Shown in pieces: positions 34,499 through 43,868 of a stretch of DNA of 64,000 nt (the stretch's first letter is position 1; each line of letters opens with the position of its first letter). The position numbers and the translations under genes were made by a program. This DNA comes from Candidatus Solibacter sp. (GTDB lineage: Bacteria; Acidobacteriota; Terriglobia; Bryobacterales; Bryobacteraceae). Location: positions 1 through 64,000 of the forward strand of contig PNKE01000044.1 of assembly GCA_013822245.1 (NCBI GenBank). Reading direction: 5' to 3'. The notes under the pieces are model-generated. The model saw only the letters and a program-made list of their open reading frames with translations, made no database searches and had not been told where the DNA came from.

Positions 34499-36238
34499 TT
34501 ATTTGAGGTCAGGGCAGGCGACGTGATCGTCGATCAGGAAGTGGAGCTGGCGGTCGGAGGGCGGCGCCCAGACGCGGTAGGCGACGGGCTGGAACGGGGC
34601 GGGTTGAAGAGGCGGAACGGGCGAAGTGGCGACGACGTAACGCGGCCAGATGGAAGGCGCGTTGCCCCAGAACCAGTAGTTGATTTGAGAACGTTGAGGG
34701 GCCACGCCGAAGCTGCCCTGGGCGCGGAACTGGGTCCAGGCATCGAACTCGTAGCCGCCGCCGATGCAGGTTCTGGGGATGCCGGCGGCAATGAGGCGGC
34801 GTCCGGCTTCGATGCGGGCGCGGCCGAGGGCGAACTGGTCGTGGGCATAGACGAGGCCGTAGAGTCCGAGCACCGGGACGGCCAGCCAGCCGGCGCGCCG
34901 CCAGGCGCCGAAGCGCTCCGCGGTGAGCGGAAGCAGCAGCAGCGGCAGGGCGACGCAGGCCAGCGGCAGCAGATAGCGGTCAAAGATCTGCTGGACCGAG
35001 AAGCGCAGCATGAGGGCGCCGAGGTAAGCGAGTGAACAGGGGATGACGACGAAGCAGTAGCGGGCGGCGGGGGAATCGGGCCAGCGGAGGATGCGGTTGC
35101 GCCAGGGGGTTTCTCGCGCTGCGTCCCAGAGACGGACCGACCAGCCGGCGAGGATGAGGAGCACGCCTGTGGTCAGGGCCGAACGGAAGATGGGCGGAAC
35201 GGTTTCGGGCTTGCCTCCCACCATGTCGGTGAACGGCGGCAGCATGACGTACTGGTTCACCATGTCGATCATCCAGGGCGCCAGGTTGAGGCCCCAACGG
35301 TGGACGGCGTAGAGGGCGATGAGCGAGATGGCGGCGGCGCGCAGACGGCGGCGCGTGAGATATGTAGCCAGGCCGGGGAGCAGGGCGGGCAGGCAGAGCA
35401 GTGAGAGGGTGAGCGTGATGCGGAGCAGATCGTGGAACGACAGAAACGGGTTCTGCCAGAGCCGGGCGATGAAGCGGGCGAGCGATGAGGAGGCGCCAGC
35501 GTTGACGTCCATGATGACGCCGGGCTGGGCCGAGTGCCAGCGGATGAGCAGATAGACGGCGGCCATGGCGGCGGTCCAGATGAGCGCCGGAGCGAGCCAG
35601 CAGCGGAGTTTGCGCCACTGGCAGAGAGCGGCGCCGGGGATGGCGAGGGCGGGCGCAGCCCAGAAGACCTGGCGGTTGGCGCCGGCCAGGAAACCGGCCA
35701 CGGCGGCGGCCGAAAGCAGCAACAGGAAGCGTTTTCGTTCAGATGCGGAAGAGGCGGCGAAGGCGAGGGCGAGGCAGAGTTGGGAGAAAAACAGGGTGGG
35801 GATGTCGGTCATGGCCACCGTCGCCAGAGGCAGGAAAAGCGGACAGGCGACGACGGTGGCGGCGGCCAGGGCCGACATGGCGGAGTCCAGCGAGAGCTTG
35901 CGGCAGAACCAGTATTGGAGCGCGATCACGCCGAATGCGAAGGGCAGGAAGCAGAGCCGGACCAGCGTGAACGACTCGCCGAACAGGCGGACGAAAGGCG
36001 CCGGCCAGTAGCCCTGGACGGCCGAGATGGGGAACATGAAATTGTCGTAGACCAGGCGCCAATCGTGGCTGACGCGGAAGGCGAGGTTGATGAAGGCGGG
36101 TTCGTCATGGACGCCGATTTCGGCAACGGGCCAGGAGAGAACGACGAGCAGCAGCAGGGCGGCGAATAGCAAGCCCAAGGCCCGCAGGTCGCGGCGGTCC
36201 CAACGATCATGATGTGCACGGGCGGGTGGTGCGGGCAT
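34499..36238 (-). CDS. Polytopic membrane glycosyltransferase (PMT/ArnT-like)
   Basis: 579 residues with roughly 11 to 12 membrane helices. The first periplasmic loop has VAEIGVHDEPAFINLAFRVSHDW, with the acidic HDE pair where GT39/GT83 enzymes keep a catalytic Asp, followed by NFMFPISAVQGYWPAP. The C-terminal ~130 residues are soluble. Such enzymes transfer sugars from polyprenyl-phosphate donors outside the inner membrane. The acceptor is unknown. It converges on rarA with only 3 bases between stops. Confidence 0.7.
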   Translation of the reverse strand: MPAPPARAHHDRWDRRDLRALGLLFAALLLLVVLSWPVAEIGVHDEPAFINLAFRVSHDWRLVYDNFMFPISAVQGYWPAPFVRLFGESFTLVRLCFLPFAFGVIALQYWFCRKLSLDSAMSALAAATVVACPLFLPLATVAMTDIPTLFFSQLCLALAFAASSASERKRFLLLLSAAAVAGFLAGANRQVFWAAPALAIPGAALCQWRKLRCWLAPALIWTAAMAAVYLLIRWHSAQPGVIMDVNAGASSSLARFIARLWQNPFLSFHDLLRITLTLSLLCLPALLPGLATYLTRRRLRAAAISLIALYAVHRWGLNLAPWMIDMVNQYVMLPPFTDMVGGKPETVPPIFRSALTTGVLLILAGWSVRLWDAARETPWRNRILRWPDSPAARYCFVVIPCSLAYLGALMLRFSVQQIFDRYLLPLACVALPLLLLPLTAERFGAWRRAGWLAVPVLGLYGLVYAHDQFALGRARIEAGRRLIAAGIPRTCIGGGYEFDAWTQFRAQGSFGVAPQRSQINYWFWGNAPSIWPRYVVATSPVPPLQPAPFQPVAYRVWAPPSDRQLHFLIDDHVACPDLK

Positions 36239-36302
36239 CGTCAGATATTCAGGAATAGCAGATCTTCGATGGCGGCGCGGAGGGTTATGCTCGATTCAGG
36301 CT

Positions 36303-36911
36303 ATGAGAAAGCAGACGAGGACGTGGATGGCGGCCGCGGCCATCGGGATGTGCGTGACGGTGGCGGCGCGGGGCGTCGATGAGGCGGGTGAGTATGAGCG
36401 GCGGGTGAGAGGGGTGACCGCGACGCGCGGGCTGACGGCGTTCTGGGATTTTGTCAAACGCGAACCGGGCGCGGCGGGTGGCCGATTTGACGCTCACAAG
36501 GGCAAGGGCGAGACCGCCGATTTCCGGCTGGACGCGTTGAACTATGTCCGCGACTATTGGGGCGAGGGCAGGGAGGCGGGCTACGCGGACATCCCGCTGC
36601 TGGGGCGCGGACCGTTCGGCCAGGCGGTCGAGATCAAAGCGGAGACGGAGAACGATTTCAGGCCGTGCCTGCTGGTTCCGCGCGAGAGACTGCACGGATC
36701 GGGGCTGGGTGTGAACGGCGCGGGGCGGCCGGTTTCGATGCTGGCGTGGGTGGTCCGCAGGTCTGGCAACCATGCGATCGCGGGCATCTGGCATGAAGGG
36801 ACAGACTTGTTGACGCAGGGCAAAGCAGCCACGCGCAAGCCCGCCGCCATCCATGCGCCGAACTATGCATGCCTGGAGACGGTGGAGCAGCAGAGGCGAA
36901 GGCGGCAGTAG
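36303..36911 (+). CDS. Exported protein, apparently truncated at the C-terminus
   Basis: 202 residues. Signal peptide MRKQTRTWMAAAAIGMCVTVAARG. The body (TRGLTAFWDFVKREPGAAGG, GRGPFGQAVEIKAETENDFRP, SMLAWVVRRSGNHAIAGIWHEGTDL) looks like the start of a concanavalin/LamG-type domain, which would normally continue another 100 or more residues. After about residue 174 the sequence turns into low-complexity basic residues ending EQQRRRRQ. It therefore appears to have lost its second half. A GCCGCCC/GGGCGGC hairpin follows (36919-36947). Confidence 0.55.
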   Translation: MRKQTRTWMAAAAIGMCVTVAARGVDEAGEYERRVRGVTATRGLTAFWDFVKREPGAAGGRFDAHKGKGETADFRLDALNYVRDYWGEGREAGYADIPLLGRGPFGQAVEIKAETENDFRPCLLVPRERLHGSGLGVNGAGRPVSMLAWVVRRSGNHAIAGIWHEGTDLLTQGKAATRKPAAIHAPNYACLETVEQQRRRRQ

Positions 36912-36965
36912 TGGGGGGACGCCGCCCAGGGGCGAGGGCCTCGGGCGGCGCTGGGTATGCCGAGT

Positions 36966-37553
36966 TTAATTGGTGGCGGCGGGTTTGCGGGTGGCGGCGA
37001 TGTCGAGAGTGATCTGGACGTCCTCGCCGACCATGACGCCGCCGGTTTCGAGGGCCTTGTTCCAGCCCAGGCCGAAGTCCTTGCGGTTGATCGTGGTGGT
37101 GGCGGTGGCGCCGCGCCGGAGCATGCCCCAGGGGTCTTTCATCTCGGCGGTGGGGCCGTCGAGAGTGAGCGTGACAGGCTTGGTTACGCCATGCAAAGTC
37201 AGGTTGCCGGCCACCATCCATTTCGAGCCCGACTTCCAGGCCTTGGCGGATTTGAAGGTGATGGAGGGGTACTTCGCGGCGTCGAAGAAGTCGGCCGAGC
37301 GCAGGTGTTCGTCGCGCTTGGGTTCGCGGGTGCTGATGGTGTTGACGTCGATGGTGGCGTCGATCGAAACCGCCGCCGGGTCGGCTTCATTCCAGGTGAT
37401 GGCGCCGGCCATTTTGTTGAACTCGCCTTTGACGTTGGAGACCATCAGGTGGCGGACGGAGAACTGCGCCGAGGAGTGGGCGGAGTCAATCGTGTAGCTT
37501 TGGGCGAACGCGGGCAGCACGGCGGCGGCCGCGAGAATCAGGTGTTTCATCAT
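36966..37553 (-). CDS. YceI-family exported lipid-binding protein
   Basis: 195 residues. Signal peptide MMKHLILAAAAVLPAFAQ, then the YceI lipocalin-like fold: YTIDSAHSSAQFSVRHLMVSNVKGEFNKMAG, KRDEHLRSADFFDAAKYPSITFKS, GNLTLHGVTKPVTLTL, RRGATATTTINRKDFGLGWNKALETGGVMVGEDVQITLDI. YceI proteins bind isoprenoid-type lipids in the periplasm. A 19-bp near-palindrome lies 81 bases upstream and may be its operator. Confidence 0.92.
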   Translation of the reverse strand: MMKHLILAAAAVLPAFAQSYTIDSAHSSAQFSVRHLMVSNVKGEFNKMAGAITWNEADPAAVSIDATIDVNTISTREPKRDEHLRSADFFDAAKYPSITFKSAKAWKSGSKWMVAGNLTLHGVTKPVTLTLDGPTAEMKDPWGMLRRGATATTTINRKDFGLGWNKALETGGVMVGEDVQITLDIAATRKPAATN

Positions 37554-37633
37554 GGGGTGCCTTTCGGGATGGTGATATGGTTCTCTCCGAGACGCGGATT
37601 CCCGTCCGCATCATACTCATAACGATAGATGAC

Positions 37634-37652
37634 GAATCATTCAAAACGATTC
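37634..37652. promoter_or_regulatory. 19-bp near-perfect palindrome, candidate operator
   Basis: GAATCATT-CAA-AACGATTC: the 8-base arms are complementary at 7 positions. It lies in the 193-base divergent gap between yceI (minus) and the GH-like gene (plus), in an AT-rich patch unusual for this region. The spacing and length suit a dimeric helix-turn-helix repressor. A MarR-type gene is encoded 3 kb away (40533..41006), but linkage is only a guess. Confidence 0.45.
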
Positions 37653-37725
37653 CAAAAAACCCGTCCGATCCAACCAGACCAGGGATATGCCGCGCCGGGC
37701 AGGCGGATGAGGGGCCTGGCTGGAG

Positions 37726-37731
37726 TATAAT
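37726..37731 (+). promoter_or_regulatory. TATAAT -10 element for the GH-like gene
   Basis: A perfect TATAAT ends 15 bases before the ATG at 37747. No clear -35 hexamer is visible. Transcription from it would start about 8 bases before that ATG. Confidence 0.45.
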
Positions 37732-37746
37732 TCCCGCATTGGCGCG

Positions 37747-39276
37747 ATGAGGTTAATCGATTGCGGATTATCGGCGGCAAAGCGTTTCGGGCATCCGGCG
37801 CTTGGGGAGATGTTCAGGCAAATGCGGCGCGGGTGGCTCATTTTTGTCCTTGCGGCGGCCCCGGTATTCGGCGGTTCCAGGCCGGAGGTCCTCGTTTGGT
37901 GGCCGGAGGCCGACTTGCGCGCCGTTGGCTTGCTCAAGCAGATTGCGGCGGACACACTGCTGACGCCGCTGGAAAGTATCCGCACAGCGGAGTTCGCTTC
38001 GCGCTGCCGTGAAACGGGACTGGCGGTGATTGGTACAGTACGTGGCGGCGTGGCGCTGCCCGGCGCTATTGAGCGAGCCGGGCATCTCCAACTCCGCGGC
38101 GTCGCGATCGAGGAACCCGAGGACGCCGGGCAGATGGCCACGCTGGCGAGGCTGAACCCCGGACTGCGGGTCATGGCGTTCCTGAAGACCGGGCAGATGG
38201 CCTGGGACGTTTCGCCTGCCGAGGCCGTGGTGCGCGGGGGGAACTGGCCGGGGATCCACGCGGTGGATGTGGGATCGGCCGGGGCGAGCGAGAAGCCCTG
38301 GGTGGACGCCAACGCTTATTTGTACGCGTATCTGCGCGGGATGTACCCCAACAGGCCGGCGCTGGCAGGTTACCGGCCCGACAAGGACTCCGGCGTTGCG
38401 CCCGAACGCGGCGTGCCGCATTCGAGTGTCGAAATGGGCATTGCCGAGGCCCGGGCCGCGGGCGGCAACTGGATCATCTCGCTGCCGGACCTTTACCGGG
38501 AGGGGCTGCTCAAGGGCGACGCCCGGGCGACGGCCGCCTGGAATCGTCTGGCCCGTACCCTGGACCTGCTCGCAGCTCATCAGAAGACGCTCGACGGCGC
38601 CACCGCCGCCACCACTGCAATTATCGGACGCGACTGGGATCAGGCCTACGAACTGCTCAACATGAGCTACCGCAACAACCTGTTTCCCAAAGTGATCCAC
38701 GAGGACCGCATCGGCGCCCTGGCGGGCAGCGGATTGCGCGTTGTCGCCGCCGCGAGTGTTTCTCCCAAACGCGATGGGCAGAGCCATCTGCTCGGCTTCG
38801 CCAAGGCCGGCGGAACACTGGTCCTGGCCCCAATCGAGACGGCCGGCGAACGCTGGTGGAGCCCTGCCGCGCCGGCCAAGCCGCCCGCTGAGAAGGACCA
38901 GCACTGGCAGGGGCTGGGCGCGGGGAGCGTGCTGGTGAACCTGGATCCGGTGATCGATCCCGGCGAGTTTGCACTGGACCTGATCGACGCCCTTCGAGCA
39001 CGTCACCGGGATCTGCGCATCTGGAACGCACCGGCCGTGTTGGGCATGGTTCATCACATCGATCGGAAAAGATCTTTGCTCACGCTCATCAACTATGGCG
39101 GAGCGCACCGCGACATCGTTATGGTCCGCGTCGCCGGGACGTACGGCAAAGCGGTCCTTCGCCGGCCCGGTCTGCCGCCGGCGGCGATGGAGGCGAAAAG
39201 CCGCGAGGGGGCAACCGACCTGACCTTCCAGGTGCTTGAAGGCGTGGCTTTGATCGAACTGGAGCGGGGGGGCTGA
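37747..39276 (+). CDS. Exported glycoside-hydrolase-like protein of unknown specificity
   Basis: 509 residues from ATG 37747; ATGs at 37810 and 37822 (the latter giving MRRGWLIFVLAAAPVFGGS, a signal peptide) are alternative starts. The body has TIM-barrel-like strands (GLAVIGTVRGG, LQLRGVAIEEPEDA, WPGIHAVDVG, LYAYLRGMYPNRPALAGYRP) and a C-terminal beta domain (SLLTLINYGGAHRDIVMVRV) typical of the end of glycoside hydrolases. I cannot place it in a numbered family and see no certain catalytic pair. It ends one base before a DUF362 gene, so they form an operon. Confidence 0.6.
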   Translation: MRLIDCGLSAAKRFGHPALGEMFRQMRRGWLIFVLAAAPVFGGSRPEVLVWWPEADLRAVGLLKQIAADTLLTPLESIRTAEFASRCRETGLAVIGTVRGGVALPGAIERAGHLQLRGVAIEEPEDAGQMATLARLNPGLRVMAFLKTGQMAWDVSPAEAVVRGGNWPGIHAVDVGSAGASEKPWVDANAYLYAYLRGMYPNRPALAGYRPDKDSGVAPERGVPHSSVEMGIAEARAAGGNWIISLPDLYREGLLKGDARATAAWNRLARTLDLLAAHQKTLDGATAATTAIIGRDWDQAYELLNMSYRNNLFPKVIHEDRIGALAGSGLRVVAAASVSPKRDGQSHLLGFAKAGGTLVLAPIETAGERWWSPAAPAKPPAEKDQHWQGLGAGSVLVNLDPVIDPGEFALDLIDALRARHRDLRIWNAPAVLGMVHHIDRKRSLLTLINYGGAHRDIVMVRVAGTYGKAVLRRPGLPPAAMEAKSREGATDLTFQVLEGVALIELERGG

Positions 39277-39277
39277 G

Positions 39278-40519
39278 ATGGACTGGACCCGGAGGCGGTT
39301 TCTCGCATCGGCCGCGGCGCTGGCGGCGCCTGGACAGCAGTATTTCAGCCTGACGCCATTTATCGAGGCTAACCCCAAAGCGGTCTTCATCCGCCGCACC
39401 AGCGTGGTCCACAAAATGGACTCCGCGGCAAAGCGCGCTGAGGGCCTCAAACTGGCTCGCGAGATCTTCGTCACTTCACACAAGCCCGGCATTCCGCTGT
39501 CGCACCGCATCATCCTGAAACCGAACGTCACCAGCGTCACCAACCGCGGCCGGAAGGCAGAGGACAACTGGGGCGCCGGCACGGACCCTGATTTCTACGA
39601 AGGCATTCTCATCGGGCTGAAGGAACTCGGTCTCACCAAGTTCCATTTCCTCGAAGCCAACATGTTCGAGAAGTGGAACCTGCGCGGCTTCATGGATATC
39701 AACCACCGCCACGGCGTCAAAATGAACGACACCGAACCGCGGTTGTCCAGGCTGCGCGAGATCCCCGAAGTGGTCTGGAGCAAGGTGCCCGGCGCGGTGG
39801 TCTATTCAAGCATCCCGCACTTTGCGCCGGTGAATGAGCCGGACACGTGGCTGCTGAACATCGCCAAGTGGAAGGCGCACAGCATGTGCCTGACGCAGAC
39901 GGTGAAGAACGAACAGGGGCTGGTGGTGCTGCCCTACGTCCGGTTCTGCCAGGGCTGGGCAAAGGTCACGGGCGTGCCGGATCTGATGAAGCCCGACATC
40001 GCGCCGGACGCCGAGGCGCGCATCAACCGCTACTTCCACAACCACGCCGGCAACGGCTTCCATCGCTATGCGGGGGACAGCCGCAAGGTGAGCCCCATCG
40101 CGCAGGAGATCTGGGCGCAGAAGACGTGCGACAACATGAGCGTCCTCAAGACGGGCCTGGCCATGGTGGAAGGCATCTACGGCCGCGACGGCGACGGCTT
40201 CCATGTCGGCAACGACCACATGGCCAACATCGTCATCTTCGGCAAGGATAAGTTCCGCGTCGACCTCGTCGGCCTCTGGCTCGGCGGCCACGAACCCGGC
40301 AACGTCCACCTCTACCGCATCGCCAAGGAACGCGGTCTCAGCGACACCTTCAATCCCTGGGACGTGCCCGTTTACGAATGGACCGCGGGCAAGGCGGTTG
40401 CCCGGAAGTTGAGCGACTTCCCGCGGACGCCGCTCAGGTCGCCTTATCTTCAGTTGCCGGGCGAGGACGAATACCACCTCGCCAACGAGCCCTTCGATTA
40501 CGACAAGTACAAAATCTGA
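39278..40519 (+). CDS. Tat-exported DUF362-domain protein
   Basis: 413 residues; twin-arginine start MDWTRRRFLASAAALAAPG. DUF362-like features: HRIILKPNVTSVTNRG, DPDFYEGILIGLKELGLTKFHFLEAN, and later NMSVLKTGLAMVEGIYGRDGDGFH and GLWLGGHEPGNVHLYRIAKERG. DUF362 proteins have no settled function; some carry Fe-S clusters, but no Cys cluster is present here. It begins right after the GH-like gene. Confidence 0.75.
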   Translation: MDWTRRRFLASAAALAAPGQQYFSLTPFIEANPKAVFIRRTSVVHKMDSAAKRAEGLKLAREIFVTSHKPGIPLSHRIILKPNVTSVTNRGRKAEDNWGAGTDPDFYEGILIGLKELGLTKFHFLEANMFEKWNLRGFMDINHRHGVKMNDTEPRLSRLREIPEVVWSKVPGAVVYSSIPHFAPVNEPDTWLLNIAKWKAHSMCLTQTVKNEQGLVVLPYVRFCQGWAKVTGVPDLMKPDIAPDAEARINRYFHNHAGNGFHRYAGDSRKVSPIAQEIWAQKTCDNMSVLKTGLAMVEGIYGRDGDGFHVGNDHMANIVIFGKDKFRVDLVGLWLGGHEPGNVHLYRIAKERGLSDTFNPWDVPVYEWTAGKAVARKLSDFPRTPLRSPYLQLPGEDEYHLANEPFDYDKYKI

Positions 40520-40532
40520 TTCCGCCGCACTT

Positions 40533-41006
40533 TCAGCCGTCCCCGCGAACCACTGCCAGCAGGCCGCGCAGCGTCATTGTGTCGGCTTTCCCCAAACGGT
40601 TCAACACCTCGCCGGGCGCGCCGGCGACGACAGGATCGATCCGCCCCAGCAACTCCGTGCCGGCCTCTGTCAACCGGCACCGGACAAGCCGCCGGTCGTC
40701 CCGTGCCCTCTCGCGAATCACCCATCCGTGCGATTCCATGCGGTCGATCAGGCGGGTAATGCCGGGCGTTTCCTCCAGCAATCGGGCGCCGATGTCGAGC
40801 GTCGGCAGCCCTTCGGCGCCCGCGCCGCGCAGAATGCGCAGTACGTTGTACTGTTGCGGCGTTATACCGAACGGATCAAGCAGTTTCGAGATACGCCGGC
40901 GCACGATGCCCGCCGTTTTCAGGATCTCCGGAATCACTTCCTCGCCCGGCGTGCGGCCCATTTGGCGCGATCCCGGTTCACAGTTCGAATCGCCTTGCCT
41001 TGCCAT
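40533..41006 (-). CDS. MarR-family transcriptional regulator
   Basis: 157 residues. Winged helix motifs: LLDPFGITPQQYNVLRILRGAG, a recognition helix around LPTLDIGARLLEETPGITRLIDRME, and the wing RERARDDRRLVRCRLTEAG. MarR dimers repress nearby or own genes and respond to small molecules. It is convergent with the DUF362 gene and divergent from the GH10 gene. Ligand unknown. Confidence 0.92.
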   Translation of the reverse strand: MARQGDSNCEPGSRQMGRTPGEEVIPEILKTAGIVRRRISKLLDPFGITPQQYNVLRILRGAGAEGLPTLDIGARLLEETPGITRLIDRMESHGWVIRERARDDRRLVRCRLTEAGTELLGRIDPVVAGAPGEVLNRLGKADTMTLRGLLAVVRGDG

Positions 41007-41142
41007 GCCAGAAGTTTAGCAGGCAATCAGTGACGCGTCGAGGTTTTTCCCGCGTCATCGGCGCCCTCACCCTTAAGCTCCTGCGAAGGCTGACATGCTC
41101 TCAGGGTTTGTATATGATGACCTCGAAACCGAGCCTATCCAT

Positions 41143-42921
41143 ATGCGCCTTCACCTGCCTCTTGCCCTCTTCTGCTTCGCGTCCCAGCTTGCCGCCCAGC
41201 CCGCCGGCGCTGATCTGTATCAGGGGATGAACCCGCTCGATGCGCTCCGGTATTACGGGCCGGGCGCTGGCGCCGTGTACGGCAATGCGGAGCGGGTTGC
41301 CGTCCGGGGAGAGGCGTTCAGCGAGGCGCTGCGGATGACCACCCTCGCCCTGCCGGACAATGCGGCCGGGGCCGATGAGAGCGTGGTCAGTGTCAGGTCC
41401 AAGGGACGTCTGGCGCTGGCAAAGGACGACGTGATCCTGGTTGAATACTGGATCCGCTGCGTGGAGGGACAATCGGACACGTGCGCGGTGCGGCTGTCGA
41501 TTCAAGGTGACGGGCCGGATCAGCCGCGCATCGCGGGACGAGCCGAACTGGGCAGGAAGGCATGGCGCAAAGCGAGGGCGCTGCTCACAGCCGCTTCGGA
41601 CGCCGCCGCCGGCGCCTATACGATCGGCTTCACGTTCGGCCATCAGAAGCAGGCGGTGGAAGTCGCCGCCATCTCGCTGAAACGCTATCCGGCCGGGACC
41701 GCGGCCGCCGCGTTCGGCATCCCGCATCCATATGAGGGCGCGGAACCCGACGCCGCGTGGCGCAAGCAGGCCGCGGAACGGATCGACAGGATCCGCAAAG
41801 CGCCGCTCTCGGTCACGGTGACCGGGCCGGACGGCAAACCGGCGGCGGGGGCGCAGGTGCGTGTGCGCATGACGCGCCACGCCTTCCCGTGGGGCACGGC
41901 GATCTCGGCCGCCATGCTGCTGTCCGATTCGCCGGATGCGGAACGATACCGCAAGATGTTTCTCGAAAACTTCAATGCCGTGGTGTTTGAGAACGATTTG
42001 AAGTGGCCGCAATGGGAGCGCAACCGCCAACTGGCGCTGGACGGCGTGGCCTGGATGAGGAAGAACGGCATCACCTGGATCCGCGGACACACCCTCGTCT
42101 GGCCCAGTTGGCGGTGGCTGCCGAAGGACCTGCCGTCGCTCGCCGGTTCGCCCGCGGCATTGCGAAAGCGCGCCGAGGACCATATCGCCGATGCGGCGTC
42201 GGCCAACCGCGGCACACTCAAGGAGTGGGATGTGCTGAACGAGCCGTACACCAACTACGACCTCATGACGCTGCTCGGCCACAGCGTCATGGTCGACTGG
42301 TTCAAGCTGGCCAGGAAGCACGACCCCGCCGCCACGCTCTACATCAACGACTTCGGCATCCTGTCGGGAGGCGGCACGGATCTGATGCACATCAACCATT
42401 ACGAGCGAACGATCGGCTACCTGCTCGACAATGGCGCGCCAGTTCAAGGAATCGGCATGCAAGGCCACTTCGGCTCGCCGACGGCGCCCGAACGGATGCT
42501 TGAGATTCTCGACCGCTTCGGCCGGTTCGGCAAACCCATCGCCATCACGGAATTCGATTTCGAGGTGGATGACCAGCAACTCCAGGCTCAGTTCACGCGC
42601 GACCTGCTCACCGTCTGCTTCTCGCATGAGTCCGTGAGCCAGTTCCTGATGTGGGGCTTCTGGGAGGGCCGGCATTGGAAACCGCGCGGGGCGATGATCA
42701 ATCGGACATGGGATCCGAAGCCGAACTACCGCGTCTGGCGCGAACTTGTCCACGGGCAGTGGTGGACAGACGAAACGTTGACCGCCGGGGCCGACGGCCG
42801 CGTCTCGTTGCGCGGCTACATGGGCGACTACAGCATCGAAGCCTCGGCCGCGGGCAAGGCGGCGTCCATTCAACTGAAGCTGGCCAGCGCGGGCGCGCAG
42901 GCAGCGATCAAGCTGAATTAG
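41143..42921 (+). CDS. Glycoside hydrolase family 10 (endo-1,4-beta-xylanase-like), exported
   Basis: 592 residues from the ATG giving MRLHLPLALFCFASQLAAQ, a signal peptide; an ATG at 41095 is less likely. An N-terminal carbohydrate-binding beta domain (about 30-200) precedes the GH10 barrel: FENDLKWPQWE, WIRGHTLVWPSW, acid/base Glu367 in WDVLNEPYTNYD, and nucleophile Glu470 in ITEFDFE, then MWGFWEGRHWKP. A short C-terminal beta domain follows. GH10 enzymes cut xylan; exact substrate range is not shown. The 3' end overlaps the convergent phosphotriesterase-like gene by 4 bases. Confidence 0.92.
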   Translation: MRLHLPLALFCFASQLAAQPAGADLYQGMNPLDALRYYGPGAGAVYGNAERVAVRGEAFSEALRMTTLALPDNAAGADESVVSVRSKGRLALAKDDVILVEYWIRCVEGQSDTCAVRLSIQGDGPDQPRIAGRAELGRKAWRKARALLTAASDAAAGAYTIGFTFGHQKQAVEVAAISLKRYPAGTAAAAFGIPHPYEGAEPDAAWRKQAAERIDRIRKAPLSVTVTGPDGKPAAGAQVRVRMTRHAFPWGTAISAAMLLSDSPDAERYRKMFLENFNAVVFENDLKWPQWERNRQLALDGVAWMRKNGITWIRGHTLVWPSWRWLPKDLPSLAGSPAALRKRAEDHIADAASANRGTLKEWDVLNEPYTNYDLMTLLGHSVMVDWFKLARKHDPAATLYINDFGILSGGGTDLMHINHYERTIGYLLDNGAPVQGIGMQGHFGSPTAPERMLEILDRFGRFGKPIAITEFDFEVDDQQLQAQFTRDLLTVCFSHESVSQFLMWGFWEGRHWKPRGAMINRTWDPKPNYRVWRELVHGQWWTDETLTAGADGRVSLRGYMGDYSIEASAAGKAASIQLKLASAGAQAAIKLN

Positions 42922-43868
42922 CCGTTGAAGGCGCGGCGGGGATTGTCGACCATCAGCGTCTTGCGGACCGGCGCGTCGAGTTGCGGCAGGAAGTCCGTGT
43001 AGATGAATGTGAATCCATTGAACCGTCCGCCACCGGGTTCGCCGACGCGATACCAGCCGGAATCCTGCGAGATCAGCGTTTGTCCCAGCAACCCCCTGGA
43101 CTGCATGTGACGGACGCAGTCCAGGTGCCAGGCGGCGCTTTTTTCGTTGATGCCGTCGAACTCGGTCCAGGCGCCGGCCCGCGCGGCGCGCTCGTGGTAG
43201 GCGTGGTCCTTCTCGCTCTGCGCGTGTACCCAAACGAACTTGCCCGCCGGGCATTTCATTTTGTCCAGAATCTCAATTTGCGCCATTGCCGCCGGACCGC
43301 CGCCGTTGGTGTGTGAACAGATCACCAGCCCTGTCTCGTTTGATGTAATCGCCGCCGCTGTCACCAGTTTCACGTCGATGGGTTCGAGCGGGAAGACGTT
43401 CACCGCGGTCTTGATGAAGCGCGGCTTCATGCCCTCGACGCCGTTGCGGAATTCGCCGATCCAGCGTCTGGCCAGTTGTTCCGCCGTCTCTTCGTAGGCA
43501 TACTTGGGCACTCCGGCGCGTTTCGCCGCCCCGTAGATGCCGGTGTTGGTCCAAAATTCGATGCCGGTGGCGTCCTGAAGCCGCCGCAGCAGGCGCGGGT
43601 CGCGGCCCAGCCCGTTCGGCGTGCATTCGAGGAATCGAACGCAACCGAACTGCTTCAGTTCCTGGACTCTCGGCAATGCGGCCTGAAAGGCCTCATCGAG
43701 CGAATAGCGAGCACGCGAATCGCCCTCGACGCCGGCGAAATCCACCAGCACGTGTTCGTGGACCAGAACCGAGCCCGGGATGGCCTCCGGAGCCGGGGCG
43801 AACAGGGCCGCTGGCGCAGCAAACAGCAGTTGCCTGCGGCTGGTTTTCTCGCGCGATGGTCTGGGCAT
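42918..43868 (-). CDS. Phosphotriesterase-family amidohydrolase, Tat-exported
   Basis: 316 residues; N-terminus MPRPSREKTSRRQLLFAAPAALFAP is Tat-like. Metal ligands of the PTE family are present: HEH in VLVHEHVLVDF, the bridging Lys in FIKTAVNV, His in VICSHTNGGG, His in FVWVHAQSEKDH, and Asp in LISQDSGWY. These enzymes are usually lactonases or esterases; phosphotriester activity should not be assumed. Its neighbours suggest carbohydrate or aromatic scavenging, by inference. Confidence 0.87.
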   Translation of the reverse strand: MPRPSREKTSRRQLLFAAPAALFAPAPEAIPGSVLVHEHVLVDFAGVEGDSRARYSLDEAFQAALPRVQELKQFGCVRFLECTPNGLGRDPRLLRRLQDATGIEFWTNTGIYGAAKRAGVPKYAYEETAEQLARRWIGEFRNGVEGMKPRFIKTAVNVFPLEPIDVKLVTAAAITSNETGLVICSHTNGGGPAAMAQIEILDKMKCPAGKFVWVHAQSEKDHAYHERAARAGAWTEFDGINEKSAAWHLDCVRHMQSRGLLGQTLISQDSGWYRVGEPGGGRFNGFTFIYTDFLPQLDAPVRKTLMVDNPRRAFNG

